This document shows, one piece after another, positions 42,422 to 55,135 of a stretch of 64,000 nucleotides of DNA. Made by a program: the position numbers and the translations under genes. This DNA is from Gordius sp. MW1 (taxonomy: Eukaryota > Nematomorpha > Gordioida > Gordea > Gordiidae), in the NCBI GenBank assembly GCA_964036665.1, contig OZ038527.1:10261835-10325834 (forward strand). Direction: 5' to 3'. Every line of letters starts with the position of its first letter. Within the stretch, counting starts at the first letter, position 1. The notes beneath the pieces were generated by a model. That model did not search any database and was not told where the DNA came from. It saw nothing but the letters and a program-made list of their open reading frames with translations.

Positions 42422-43850
42422 ATGGCGCGCTCGACTTCTTCGCTTACCTGCCACCCATATGTTCCTTCCGATAATATTGACATGTACATTTCGCAATTTA
42501 ACCATTACCATCTAGTACTTTTCCTTACGGTATGTGGGTCGGAGAATTACGAATTGCTGATTAATCTTCTCTCGCCATCATATCCGTTACAAAAAACTTT
42601 TGAAGAAATAGTTTCTACCTTGAAAAGTTTTTTTCTCTCCCACGCTGAGTGCTATTGTCCATAGGTATAAATTCCATAAATTCCTACAATTGGAGGGGGA
42701 AAATATTGATTCATATGCTGCAAAATTGAAAGGTATTTCCGTCAATTGCAATTTTGGTGCATCTCTCGAGGAGAACCTAAGGGATCGGTTCGTTGCTGGT
42801 TTAGAAAATAATAAGATTGTGCGACTATTGATTATAGATAACCTGACCTGGCAAGGGGCGTTAGATATTGCGAGATCAATGGAACGGGCGAGGCTCCAAA
42901 GCCATATGTTAACGCAACATTTAGAACCCATTCATACAGTGACAAACAAACACCCAGTACCAAATATGAAATGTTTCGCCTGTGGGGGTAACCACTTTCG
43001 ATCCAACTGTAAATTTCGTTTTGCAACATGTTACAAGTGCCATACCCAAGGCCATATCGGAAAGATATGCCGGTTCAAACAGGTTTCATCATTGAACTAT
43101 TTCCATTAGAGACTTGTTCCGGCCATGCTATGTGTTAAAGGTAAATGACCATATCTTAAATTTTGAAATCGACACAGGTACAGCATAACCTTAATTAATT
43201 CTATCAATGGGGTTCACCTGACAACTCAACCGTGTTGTACCGTGCTAAAGGGTTACGATGGTTCAACTATACCGCTAAAAGGATCGCAAAAGTCATCGTG
43301 CAAGAAGAGGGCGCAACCCACCAACTCTTGCTTTACGTCGTTGATGGGAATGGTCAAAACATTTTGGGAAGAGATTGGTTGAGAATTTTTCCCCATATAT
43401 TACGGCAGCTAGCTGGAGATTGGGAGCGTAATAAACCCTTCCAACGACACGAGATTAATCATACTGACGATGATGTTGTAACAAATAATATTATTAAAAA
43501 ATATCCGGTTTTGTTTGAAAATAAATTGGGAGGGGTAATCGGTTATGAAGCAAAGCTTAAATTAAAAGATGAGTTATGTCCACGTTTTTTCCGTCCTAGA
43601 CCCATCCCCTATATGTTAAAACCTAAAATTGACGAAGAATTAGATAGGTTAGTTAAAGAAAGTGTTTTAAAACCAATAAAATATGCTGAACACGCTGCAC
43701 CTATTGTAACAGTGATTAAAAATAATGGCCACGTCCGTATTTGCGGCCACTTCCGTGATTTAAACAAGCACCTTCTAATTGAATAATATCCTTTGCCACG
43801 TATTCAAGATATATTTGCACAACTAGGCGGGTTTAAATATGTCTCCGTCT
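42422..43850 (+). mobile_element. Ty3-like LTR element, broken internal part
   Basis: Parts in order: gag starting beside the LTR, two CCHC zinc knuckles (CFACGGNHFRSNC, and CYKCHTQGHIGKIC) near 42970-43070, a protease region near 43160-43400, and the N-terminal half of a Ty3-type reverse transcriptase to about 43790 (PRPIPYMLKPKIDEELDRLV, FRDLNKHLL). The element is broken at several points. It ends where a CATGGGCGTAGCC-type insertion begins, with no 3' LTR in view. Together with the copy at the left edge it indicates an old, low-copy family. Confidence 0.75.
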
Positions 43851-43854
43851 GGAA

Positions 43855-44500
43855 GTAGCCAGGTTTTGGATTGGGGGGGGGGGGGGCAAAACGTTTAAAG
43901 TTCAATTAAAGGGGGGAAAAACATAATTTTTTTTTATTTTTTAAAGTTTTTGTATTGAATTTTTTTCCCGTAATATATGGGGGACTTAATAATAACCATT
44001 TAATGTTCTCAATATTTTTACCTTTCATAACTTTTGCGATATTGAACATATGGCAAAAATACCATCCAAGATGGCGACCCTAAGTTACTTAATAAATTTT
44101 AGAGCAGAAATCAGCCGTTCGTAAAACATATCGTATTTATTAGTGTGACTTCACTTGACTTTGGTATACATTCATTTTTAAACATAATTATCGTTATAAT
44201 ACAAGGTAAACATATTTCTCAATCTATAAGGTAGGGTTGTAAAATGGCTAGTGGTTTTAGTCGGCTGAACATAAAGAGACCAAAGATCCTTTTGGTCTAT
44301 TTTCTTAGTCGACCCCTCTAGGCTTAGCCGAAATTTGAAAAACAGACCAGAGTCGACCATTAGTCTAAGTTAAACCAAAGGTCGACCAAACAAAACCCAG
44401 CCGTTTTTACAACACTAATAAATTTATATTTATAACAAAGTTATTAATAATTCTTTCCTCCCCCCCCCCGAAAAAAATTGGGCAACGCCCATATTTTAAG
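43855..44500. mobile_element. CATGGGCGTAGCC-type insertion, decayed
   Basis: Left: AAGTAGCCAGGTTTTGGATT, a run of G, then GGCAAAACGTTTAAAG. This is nearly the same as 49159-49240. Right candidate: poly-C and GGGCAACGCCCAT at about 44460-44495. The middle is AT-rich. Ends are too decayed to find a duplication. Confidence 0.45.
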
Positions 44501-45074
44501 TATTTACAAATTTAATATAAAAAATAATTTTTGGGTCAGTTTGGGGTCGATTAATCGTCTATTGGGGACACCTCAATAAAATGGACTTGTCAATTTTTTC
44601 TTCATCAAATATTCATAACCAAATGTAAAAGGTTGAAAAAAAACTCATTTTCGTGTAAGTAGGGCAAGGGGGGTCTAGAGGGGCATATGACCCCCCCCCC
44701 CCCTTCTCCATTTCCCTCTCCTTAATTCAGAAAATAATTTTATTTTTATTTAAATTATATTTATGAAAAACTAAATGAGTTATGAAACAAAATTCACCAA
44801 CAAAATTTAATATTTTTCAAAATATATAAAAAGTTTAAATCTAACTTATTTATTATTTCTAATAAACTTATTCTTTATTTTCACTATTAACTTGGTTAAA
44901 TAAAATTAACAAATCATTATTTACTATATAGTTTTCCAGGGTTAAAAAAGACTTGATAAATGAATTTAGTTTTTCACAAGTTATAATTTAACTCTTTTCT
45001 TTATTCACATCTCATATACAATAGCAATAACAGCTTTTTGAACAATTTTCATATTTGAATAAAAAAATGTGAAG
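44501..45074. other. Stretch downstream of RPA2
   Basis: AT-rich with one poly-C run near 44690. No gene recognised. Confidence 0.35.
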
Positions 45075-46381
45075 TTAGTTAAAATTGTTGGTTGCCTTAT
45101 ATTGATCATTATCTATAGTGCAATATATGTGGCCTTCGTTGCATAAAAATTCCATCTCTTTCCTAATATTATAAATAATATTATAGTTTGTAAAAAGAAT
45201 AGTTTTCAAATCTTCAGTTATACATATATATTAAAACTCGTAAAGTAGTATAAAAATTTGAAATATTTTATTTTTTAAATTAAAAATTAAACAACTTACC
45301 TAAGTTGTTCAATTGGTATGCTAGAGAGTGAGTTTTTAACATGAGATATTGTAAGACCTTCCTCTGTATTACCGATGAAATGACTTTTAATATCTAAAAA
45401 GTGTCAATAATCTCAAAAAAATTTTAATGTAAAAATAAGCAAAATAAAAAAAGGTTGAAAAGATTAAAACATACTTGTTGTGCTACCATATTTAATCCAG
45501 AACTATAACCTTGGGTAAATGCAGTATTGGCCATTGAATCTTCCATTGTTTTAGATGTCTAAATAAATGATAAAGTAAATTATATTGTGTAGTTCAAAAA
45601 TTATAACTAATATTTGCAAGACAAAATATAAAATTACTGAATTTAAAGTTGATTTATTAGCTAGCATTGCATAGGGATCAAATTCATCTGATTTTGAAAA
45701 TTTTGCTAATTTTAATTGTGAATAAACAACTTCTAGGAGATGAGTAGTTAACTCATTCATGTCCTTTAGTGGTATAATTTTAAATGCCAATATACTTTTC
45801 TTCCCATTAAAACTTTTTATACTACCATAAACTCTAACATAAATATTTTCTGGGTATGTCTCTTGATTTGCAGGTTCTGTCAAATTATCAGAATCCTGAA
45901 AACGTATAGACACAACTAATTATTAGGCATTTCATACTTTAGATTCAAGCCATAGTTTAACATCAATAGGAGGCCCTGACATATCATCTATTTCATAGCT
46001 AGTGTTGATAGAAGTTTGTTTAACAGATTTAATTAGACCAACTATGGTAATCTAAAAAAAGAAAATTTAAGTTATCACAAAATTGTAAATAATTGATAAA
46101 AAACTCAAATTTTCCACTTGATGTATCTCCACATCCCCAATTATTATTTTATCTCTTGAAGGGTCTAGAGATAACATTGTTGCAACATTACATGGAAGCA
46201 AATTCAAAGCATTTATCCTGGACTAAAGAAGTATAAAATATTAATAGCAACTACTTTATTGGTAGCCAAGTTAGCACCTCCTGGTATAAACCCACTTCCC
46301 TCAATTATGCTTTCATTTAAATTGTCTATAATCTTTAAATACTATGTTATGACACAAAATCAAACTTGAATTGTTCCACAT
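45075..46381 (-). CDS. RPA2: Replication protein A 32 kDa subunit
   Basis: Eight exons on the minus strand: 46381-46366, 46325-46255, 46222-46118, 46051-45938, 45895-45638, 45558-45471, 45393-45300 and 45162-45075. Together they encode 277 residues (human 270). RPA2 is the middle subunit of the nuclear single-strand DNA binding trimer. The N-terminus MWNNSNNLNES parallels human MWNSGFES. The OB fold (about 50-165) has LPCNVATML, GDVEIHQITIVGLIK, YEIDDMSGPPIDVKLW, YVRVYGSIKSFNGKKS and IPLKDMNELTTHLLEV. The C-terminal winged helix (about 210-270) has EEGLTISHVKNSL and FLCNEGHIYCTIDNDQY. Introns are 40, 32, 66, 42, 79, 77 and 137 nt, GT-AG. I chose the sixth donor (GTTTTAAT after QQV) because the adjacent GTATGT donor would break the winged-helix frame. 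A composite repeat starts about 195 bp upstream. Confidence 0.94.
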
Positions 46382-46616
46382 AATTGAAAAAATAAATTGA
46401 TATATTTAATGCTTATATACCTATAAATATATAGATGAGTTTCTCTATTTGTGATCACACATAAAGTACTTAATTGTCAAAACATGCATATTGTTTTTAG
46501 TTCGTTTGACACATATTCTGCGAAATTGCCAATGCATTTGATTAGTTTTCCGTATTTCCAGCTTTCCACATTTTGCGTGGAAGTGCTCATCTATACTTCG
46601 TATAAATGTATCATAT
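46382..46616. other. Short RPA2 promoter region
   Basis: The only unique DNA between the RPA2 start and the composite repeat. From about 46575 on it already matches the outer flank of the repeat (TACTTCGTATAAATGTATCA). Confidence 0.3.
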
Positions 46617-48275
46617 TTGCTATGCAATTTATGGGCGAGAAAGGTGGGAAGGGGCGAGAATGCCTATAGGGGGGTATTAAATGCCTAATGATTTATTAAT
46701 TATTTATACAAATTTTCCATTTATAGGCAAAATGTAATATAGGCAAAATGTAATATAGGCAAGGGTTAGGGTTAGATTTAGTGTTTGCATCTAGTTGCGT
46801 ATTACATTAGTTTTATGGCCTTTAGTGATTATGGGTCTAACAAACATTATATTATAAAACATCACAATGTTAAGAATTTGCAGAATTGTTGGGAGAAATC
46901 TTTTGTTGAATTTGAACAATTTTTAATTAAAAAAATCAAAAATTTGGCGAATGGTCATTTTTTCTCCATTGGTCAGTACCAACAGATACTCTATAAGTCA
47001 ATGATAGCCAAAAAAACGGAAAAGAAAAATTTGATGCTCACTTTGGCCAATGGTCATTTTTTTCCATTGGTGGGCAGCCAGCACACGGTAAAAATGGATA
47101 TAAATTCATGAGAGTAAAAAAAACGAAAAAAAAATTTTCGAATCACATTTTGGCCAATGGTCATTTTTTTCCATGGTCAGCAGCCAGGACACGGTAAAAG
47201 TGGATATAAATTCATAATAGTAAAAAAAAAAAAGGAAAAAAAATTTTCGAATCACATTTTGGCCAATGGTCATTTTATTCCATTGGTCAGCAGCCAGCGG
47301 ACGGCCAAAAAGTCATAATAGCAATGGTAGGAACAGGAACAATCATAATAGTAAAAAAACGAAAAAAATAATTTTGATTCACATTTTGGCCAATGGTCAT
47401 TTTTTACATCGGTCAGGAGCCAGCGGACGGCCAAAAAGTCATAATAGCAATGGTAGTAACAGGAACAATCATAATAGTCAAAAAAAAAACGAAAAAATAA
47501 ACTCGGATTCACATTTTGGCCAATGGTCATTTTTTTCATTGGTAAGCAGCCAGCGGACGGCCAAAAAGTCTTATTATCAATGATAGTAACTCCGGGATTC
47601 TAATTAAAAAACTAGTTAAATTGCATAGCAATTAAAAGTAAACAACTTTTATTTATGTTTATTATATAACTAGTTAAATTGCATAGCAATTAAAAGTAAA
47701 CAACTTTTATTTATGTTTATTATATAATAAAATGAAACAATAATAGAACAAGCGGACGGCCAAAAAGTCATATTATCAATGGTAGTAACAGGAAAAATAT
47801 ATTAATTTAATTTAAAAAATTAAAAAAAAATTGCCCTCTCCGGGAATCGAACCAGCAATTCAGAACGTTCGCCGGGGTTCGAACCCACATTAATAGAGGC
47901 ATAGGCTTTTGTAGGGGCACAGGGACCCATATCAGTAGAGGCATAGGCCCTTGTAGTGGAGGGCATAGGGTAATTATAGAATTTAATATCAATGTTACCC
48001 AATTCAAAAACGAATAGATATACTTATGCATTAATTTAACATAGCAATTAAAACCCGACCCCGCCCGAAAGCGAGGGAGATAGAGATGAGGGGTGGGGCA
48101 CCTCTTATGCATTAATTTTAAAAATAACACAGCGAGGGAGATAGAGATGAGGGGGTGGGGCACCTCTTTCTCATGCATTAATTTAAAAAATCGATAACCT
48201 AATATACCCAAGGCAAATAGATAGGGACGGACGGACAACGGACAACCAAAAACGAGCCCATAAATTGCATAGCAA
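46617..48275 (-). repeat. Composite hairpin repeat, copy 3 (opposite orientation)
   Basis: Runs from TTGCTATGCAATTTATGGGC to GCCCATAAATTGCATAGCAA. Carries about seven hairpin modules (TTGGCCAATGGTCATTTTTT, CCATTGGTCAGCAGCCAG) and two tRNA-like modules with GGGTTCGAAC-type B boxes around 47840-47890. Long frames that cross it are by-products of the repeat. Confidence 0.75.
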
Positions 48276-48279
48276 TTAA

Positions 48280-51110
48280 TAAAATTGTTAAGCTCATGGT
48301 GGACGTCTTTATTATTGGAGGCGAGAATAGTAAGCTGGCGGAGCCAAAGTCGATCAAGATAATGGGCGTTAATATTTGGAAACACCTTTTCAGCCTAAGC
48401 AATTTTAGACGGAATAAAATTGTCGGTAGGAAAAGCAATCCGTCCTGAGCATATATCAATTCCATTCCCAATTTCTAGCAATTTATGGAAGAATATCTTA
48501 CCTGCAGGATCATTTTGTAATACTAAAGGCATATTAGTAGTTAAATGTATCGTTTTGACATAAGGCTACAAAATATATTAGGGGGGGGATTGAAGGAGCA
48601 CTGGTAAAGTTTGCCTGAAATCTACTTCAAGCAATAATATTGCGGTACCAGATGTTGAACCAATTAAGAGTTTCAAGCGATTTTATGGGCCATTGTGCAT
48701 TCATCCCAAACGATAAGGTTTCAGGTCTGTATTACTTTACCCATTTCGATGTTTTTAAAATTGCACATTGGAGTTTTATCTTAATGAACATTTAAAGTCA
48801 ACTTTAATGTTGAATGAACAGTTTTTTCACAGCGCAACAATGTGATAGGTATTCCGGAACACGCTAGAGCCACAACTATATCATTTTGGGAACGAATGTA
48901 TTCGTTTTCAAAATGAATATCTGTAGGAAAGTTTTACCGGTTTGCCTGGAGCATCGAAGAACAAGACTTGTTCATAACCTTTATTAACAGCAAGCTAAAT
49001 CTTACCCTAAATGGCATTTTGTTGCAGCTTGCTTTAGCTTTTGACCATTAGGTCGCAAAGACAAAAGATCAATCTGGTTATAAATCTGTTCACGATGTGA
49101 ATCTACATCGACTACACCGAATGGAGCAGCAGCAGATCTATTTGGTGCAGTCATACCCATGGGCGTAGCCAGGTTTTGGTTGGGGGGGGGCAAAACGTTT
49201 AAAAGTTTAATTAGGGGGGGGGGGGCAAAACATAATTTTTTTTAATTTTTAAGGATTTTTGCAATGAATTTTTTTTTCGTCATTCAGGGGGGGGGGGGGG
49301 GGGTGGCCGCCCCCTGCCCTCCCCCCCCCCCCCCTCTTTACTACGCCCCCCACTTGAGTCGCAACTTTGTTTCCAATTTGTAAGCATAAGTCTCCAAGAA
49401 TAATTAAAGTTTTGTTATAGTGTTGTAGCATTTTATACGTTCGGATGTGCGTGACTATTCCGAAGAATGATATCTTCTGCCATATATGCTTTATATTTAG
49501 TCCATAAATCGTTAAAACATGACGGAGAGTAGGAGTTCAATATAATTGCAAACTATGCATAAATTTGTTTTGGATGTAAAGTATGGCACGCGTTACTAAT
49601 GCATTTTTCCCAATGATTATGCTCAAATAAATGCATAGCTTGGCATGCACTGCGGAAAGTAGAACGTGCAACGCCGTTGACCACTTTTAACTGCCGGAAA
49701 CACGTTGGACCGCTGACGTAACCTAAATGTAGTAAATTTATATCGCATTATCTTTGAATGTCAAGTTTTCCAGCGACTCGCTTTTCGCGTTTGCGACGCT
49801 CAAATGATCTGCTGGGCATATTCCATGTGTAATACGTAGGCACTTCGCAATATAGCAGCCTTTTGCGCAAAATTATTATGATGACATAGGTTGAAGAAGA
49901 TGTTAACATTGTATCTATTAGATTTAAGGCTATTAGTTTGATAAATGCATTTGTAAAATAAACGCGTTGCCCATTTTATAGATGTATAGCTAAGTGAACC
50001 ACACCAGGATGTTGATGTATAGAAAAGGATAGAATACGCCATAAAGCTTCATTGCTACGCTACTTATGTATTTTCCACTCTGTGATTTTATCCGTGTAAA
50101 GGGTCGCTACATTCGCAGTGCTATTTGGTTGAACGTTAAAAACTGCCATATCACTTCCTTTGTTAACGTAACTTACAAATGAATTCGATAGATTTAACCG
50201 AGTAACATGTTCAACGTTAATGTGTGCGTTGTAGGATTTTAATAGCAAATATAGAACACCCAGCGTTATCGACCTCGACGATTGCGTGCCGAAGTTCAAT
50301 GGTTGCCACGTTCAACTATCTCTGCTTTTATACTAGTATATCTTTCACTGCCCGCATGGGCTTAGCCAAGGGGGGCAGCCCGTAAATATGTTGCATACCA
50401 AGCCTCGAGGATATCGCCGTTGATCATTTACCGTCTATCATGCATGTAGATTTTGGATTTAGTGTTCCACAAAGGCCGTGTATCATTTTTCGTACCCTGC
50501 CTTATTTAGTTTGGGACCAGGTATTTTAGCACATATTACATCGTTTATTTCGTTGGAGGTGATCTTGTTATATAGCCATATGGGTATATGGGCATGCGAT
50601 AACCTCTCTTTTGCCAATCCAGAGAGTACATCCAGTAACGCACAGAGCCAAATATCTTATGCTTAACAAACGTTTTTGTCGGAAAACACGTGCTGTAATG
50701 TCATGCCTATTGACTGGTGATTGGCCCTGATATAGGAGCTCCTGTACATCGTGCCAAGCAGGATTGTATGTAAATGTAATGAAAAGCCTAATCGACCGTA
50801 GATACGAACCTACGCAGTTGAATCTTGGACGTATTCATGCATATGATGCGGACTTCTAATGTATGATGAGGGCAAAATGGTTAGTCTCCCAACGTTAATT
50901 GTAAAAGCGTCGTTAAGAACTGCATCTGCTCGCAAATGAACGTATTCATCTGCGCGAAGTTTGTTCGGATTTAAATGGACGAAGAGCATACAATCCAATT
51001 AAATTTTGACATACTTATCTACGATGTATTAATGGAATAATTGGCGGTATTTTAAAATATAATTTTCTTCATGCTCTTGAAGCATTATTGTGTATCAATA
51101 ATAGTTCATA
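48280..51110 (-). mobile_element. Degraded Helitron with Rep, linker and helicase remnants
   Basis: Minus-strand order. 50998-50810: LTILPSSYIRSPHHMHEYVQ, like ILPSSFTGSPRYMHQ of the Helitron_like_N domain. 50299-50060: LLLKSYNAHINVEHVTRLNL and SYVNKGSDMAVF, like the Rep-proximal YNAHINVE and KYVYKGHDRA region. About 49720-49600: VSGPTCFRQLKVVNGVARST, the linker. Then helicase pieces down to about 48280, including FPNINAHYLDRLWLRQLTIL. Many stops and frame breaks. The 3' end is cut by a composite repeat, and a CATGGGCGTAGCC-type element sits at 49159-49350. This is the only copy here with recognisable Rep sequence. Confidence 0.75.
49157..49350. mobile_element. CATGGGCGTAGCC-type insertion in the Helitron
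   Basis: Starts CATGGGCGTAGCCAGGTTTT after GTCATACC, with long G runs, GGCAAAACGTTTAAAAG, and poly-C near 49320 followed by TACGCC. The uninterrupted Helitron at about 33885 reads GAATTCATACC at the same place, which marks the left insertion point. Confidence 0.6.
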
Positions 51111-51152
51111 GCGCTGCATTTTAAGCTTGTCCACTATTTGTATTTATTAGAG

Positions 51153-51290
51153 ACCTGAAAAGCCCGGCCCGCGGGCCGGGCATCTGCTTAAAAATAAAAC
51201 AACGGGCCGGGCCTGGACGGGTCTTAATATAACTTAACGGGGTCGGGCTGGGCCTAGATATACTTAAGGCCCGTTAAAACCCGTTACAGA
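51153..51290. mobile_element. CGGGC-array hAT end fragment
   Basis: AGACCTGAAAAGCCCGGCCC, then GCGGGCCGGGC words and AACGGGCCGGGC. The left end resembles the CAGAGGTCAGA end of the family at 20721. The right end is not found. Confidence 0.55.
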
Positions 51291-51326
51291 ATTACTTAGA
51301 TTTAATAAAAAAAAATAAGGTGTTAA

Positions 51327-52520
51327 TTGCTATGCCATTTATGGGCTCGCTTTTTGTTGTCCGTCCGTTGTCCTTCCAACGTTCTGAATTGCTGGTTCGA
51401 AACCCGGAGAGGGCAAATTTTTAATTGCTATGCAATTTATGGGCTCGCTTTATGTTGTTCGTCCGTTGTCCGTCCCTCCGTTCTTTCAACTTTAATTTTC
51501 GTTTCAACTTTCTGACTTGCTGGTTCAATACCCGAAGAGGACAAATTTTTTTTTTAAATTAAATTTATTTTGTTCTTGTTAATACCATTGATAATATAAA
51601 TTATTGGCTGTCCGCTGGCTACTGACCAATGACCATTGGCCAAAATATAAATCGAAATTTTTTTTCGTTTTTGTGGTATATTAGGTTAACATTGATAATA
51701 ACCCTATGCCCTCCCTTAGAAGGGCCTATGCTTCTACTGATATATATCCTTAATATATTGTTCTTGTTAATACCATGGATAATATGACTTTATGACCGTG
51801 TCCTGGCTACTGACCAATGAAAAAAATGACCATTGGCCAAAGTATAAATCGAATTTTTTTTTCGTTTTTGAATTAATATATTAGGTTAGCATTGATAATT
51901 ACCTTATGCCCTCCCATAGAAGGGCCTATGCCTCTACTGATATGGATCCCTGTGCCCCTACAAAAGCCTATGCCTCTACTGATGTGGGTTCAAATCCCGG
52001 AGAGGGCAAATTTTTTTTTAATTTTAATTATTTAATAAATATATTGTTCTTGTTAATACCATTGATAATATGACATTTTAACCGTGTCCTGGCTACTGAC
52101 CAATGAAAAAAACCATTGGCAAATTGTGATTCGAATTTTTTTTTTCTCGTTTTTTTCCAAATTAATATATTGTTTTTGTTAATACCATTGATAATATGGC
52201 TTCTTGGCCGTCCGCTGGCTGCTGATCAATGGAAAACAAATGACCATTGGCCAAAATGTGAATCGAATTTTTTTTTCTTTTTTTGACTCTTATATATTAA
52301 TAGACCGTCTCTTGGTACTGACCAGTGAAAAAAAATGACCATTCAAAGTGTGAATCGAATTTTTTTTTCTCGTTTTTTTGGCTCTTATGTATTTATAGAC
52401 CATCTCTTGGTACTGACCAATGGAAAAAAATCACCATTGGCCAAATTGTGAATCGAATTTTTTTTTTGACTCTTATGAATAGACCGTCTTTTGGTACTGA
52501 CCAATGGAACAATTTACCAC
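51327..52520 (+). repeat. Composite hairpin repeat, copy 4 (3' truncated)
   Basis: Head TTGCTATGCCATTTATGGGC, then a second head at 51424. tRNA-like modules (TGGTTCGAAACCCGGAGAGG at 51391) and about six hairpin modules with CCAATGG and CCATTGG or single-base variants. The closing inverted end is missing. Confidence 0.65.
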
Positions 52521-52785
52521 ATGTAAATTTTTTGATATATACTTATGATACTGTTACATTTTTAGATGCGCGGTAGTAACAGGCGTTTTTTGCATAATCG
52601 AAGCTACAAAAAACCTTTTTTTTGAAATATGCCAGGCCCTACTTTAACAGCCATTTAATTTTCGCAATTAAAATTTTTCTAAAGATAAAAATAAATTAAA
52701 TTTATCACTTAGAATCTAATTTTCAAGCCGTGATTGAGCGTAGGCCAATACCTGACCCTTATCACGAATTAACATAAAATATACC

Positions 52786-52953
52786 CATGGGCCTAGCCAA
52801 GGGGGGGGGGGGGAGGGCGGCATGGAGGAGCGGCGGCTCCTTATAAATATACAAATTTATTAAGATTATGGCTAAAATTTTAAAAAATAATCACTTTGCC
52901 CCTCCCTAAATCATTATTGCCCCCCTCTAATTCCATTGCTGGCTAGGCCCATA
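52786..52953. mobile_element. CATGGGC-type MITE with exact 8-bp duplication
   Basis: 168 bp, ends CATGGGCCTAGCC and GGCTAGGCCCATA. Flanked by AATATACC at 52778-52785 and 52954-52961, an exact match. Internal CCCCTCCCTAAATCATTATT is shared with 5767-5919. Confidence 0.85.
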
Positions 52954-52961
52954 AATATACC

Positions 52962-54045
52962 TATACCTATGCTTAACGTTTAAAAGTGTTAATGATTGAA
53001 GAATCAATTTTGTTAGTATCTGGAACCTATGTTCGAATTTTTAATCGGCAAAGGTGGTCAAGGCGATTACAATTTATGCAATTCTGTGAGGAACTCCAAG
53101 ATATGTATGCCATAGCATAAGTCTGCCATATTTATCTCTAAATTTTGTAAAAAAAATTGATTTAGACATAATAAAAAATATTGTAATAAACTCATTTATT
53201 TTACCCAGATGCAAAATAAGGGGAGCGTGTCAAAAGCTTGCAGCATAAGGGACTATCGGTTATCCCAATCATACACGGAATTTCTTTACTTACACAGATA
53301 TCCCATATTCGCATATATCTTTTAACACCGTCAAATAATTCAATTTATTATACAATTAAAATGAAATTCTACTTACACCCTTAAAACATATGATAACTTA
53401 ATGTGTAGATCTATTGTGAGTATATTATTTAATTAGGTTGCTTTTAATGATTCGGCAAAGAATAAATGCGGGATAGCGATTAAGAGAATTGATGCCAACC
53501 CTTGCTCATAAATTTTAATTTTATTATAGTCGTGGAGTAGTGGTGGAGTTTAGGATTGCCATAAATCGGCAATTTGCGACCCGAAATAATGAGCCATACC
53601 CTCGGTTATGCAGTATCGATTAATTTTGGGGTTTCCTCTACCGCGCCTATGTTATAAAGGGGAGAGAGGGAAATTAATTTTTTTTAATAATACTAATTCA
53701 AAGGATATGAGGAGATGCGTTTTAATATTTTTATCCCAAATATAAGTATGTCTCTTTTGTTATAAATTCGTATCAATAACAATAAAAAACTGGTAGTACA
53801 TGGTGAATATTTATTATTTAATTAATGGTTAATAAAATGTTTTGGATCATTTTACTTTGTCTCAAATATTTCAAGCTTGTATCATCGCGTGAATACATCC
53901 TATAAAGATTTTTTTAATAAAAAAGTATAAAATGTTATTAATTTTTCTTATCTAAGAAGTGAAAATAGTTGTTGAATTAATACTAAACATACCCAAATAT
54001 ATAAAATATCAATAATCGTTAAATAAAATCAAAGTATTTTGTACG
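52962..54045. other. Stretch without recognisable features
   Basis: AT-rich; no repeats shared within the window and no supported gene. Confidence 0.35.
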
Positions 54046-54049
54046 CTTC

Positions 54050-55135
54050 TGGAAAATATTCGAGATTCGATTCGACATTCGGCTCGAATTCGGATTCGAT
54101 TCAAAATTTCGAAGCGAATCCTAATTCGAATCCTTATGTGTAGGTTTCGGATCGAATATTTAAGTTGCCAAGATTCAAAAATCCGAATCGAATCCTTAAA
54201 AAAATCGAAATTTTTTTTTTTGTTAATTTAAATAGATGAGGCGCAAATATTCAGTTGTTTTTATCTTAACGCATTTTAGTTATTTTTCCTGCTACAATTT
54301 GATAGAGTTTTAAAAATTTTCAAACTTACATAGATTATGGAGAACGTGGTCACAATTTAAATATATTAAGGATTGATAAAAATTCAAGACATCCTAAAAA
54401 TATTTCACGATTAAAGGCTATATGGAAGAATTTGACCCACCAATTAATTACATAAAGGTAAAACTTGACATGGTAGTCAGGTGGAACAGCACCTAAATAA
54501 TGATTTAAAAGGCTATTTTAGTAAGGCAGGCATTGAATGATTTGGTTTTTAAATTCCATAAGGAGGAATTACTATCAACATCAATGGGAACAAAACGTCA
54601 AATTAATACATTTTTGTTTTACAGTGCAACTAATTTAATATCCGGGGAGCAATATTTCACAATGTACTTGTTATTACCGTTATATTATTAATTAATAAAG
54701 ATTTTGGCAGGCATAGAAGGTCACGCTGTCAAAATGGCCAAATAAAAAATGAAAAATATTTGGCATTGAATAAGAATACAGCCATATTAGCAAGTGTCTT
54801 CGATCCAAGGCTTAAGATTCAATACTTTGAGTGTCTACCATCTCTACATGGCATATCTTATAATGAAATTTTAAGATGATATGGAAACTGCTAGAGGAAA
54901 TTAGATTGATTTTGTATTAACTAGCGAGGTATCAACCCTGGATCGTCTATTTAAGAGCGACATGAACGCAAAGTCTCCATTGGAAACATTTTTTCACACA
55001 CCACGTGTGGCCTCCACTGTTAAACCTTTACAATGGGGAAAATCGAATCAACATCGTTTTCCAGCCATCCAAAAATTGGCAAAGGATTTTCTCTCAATAC
55101 CTGGATCATCTACCCCGTGAAAAAGAATTTTTCAA
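54050..55135 (+). mobile_element. hAT element, ATTCGA-array type, degraded
   Basis: The left end (54050-54215) is an array of ATTCGA/TCGAAT words. Transposase remnants follow on the plus strand: MVVRWNST near 54470, NKNTAILASVFDPRLKIQYF near 54765, and FPAIQKLAKDFLSIPGSS, then RIFSTG, near 55060-55130. These are the conserved RWNST, LDPRFK and dimerisation-domain motifs of hAT transposases. Several stops. The element is interrupted inside the dimerisation domain by another hAT. Confidence 0.75.

Noticed and set aside
45471-45482. Frameshift in RPA2 at the sixth exon border
   Set aside because: The strong-looking GTATGT donor gives a wrong phase, but the donor five bases further on (GTTTTAAT) restores VAQQV-YIKSHF in frame and fits the family.
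47266-47583. Open frames of 89-105 codons rich in H, N and S on both strands across the composite repeat
   Set aside because: They only reflect the tandem hairpin modules; the same frames recur out of register in other copies and contain no known domain.
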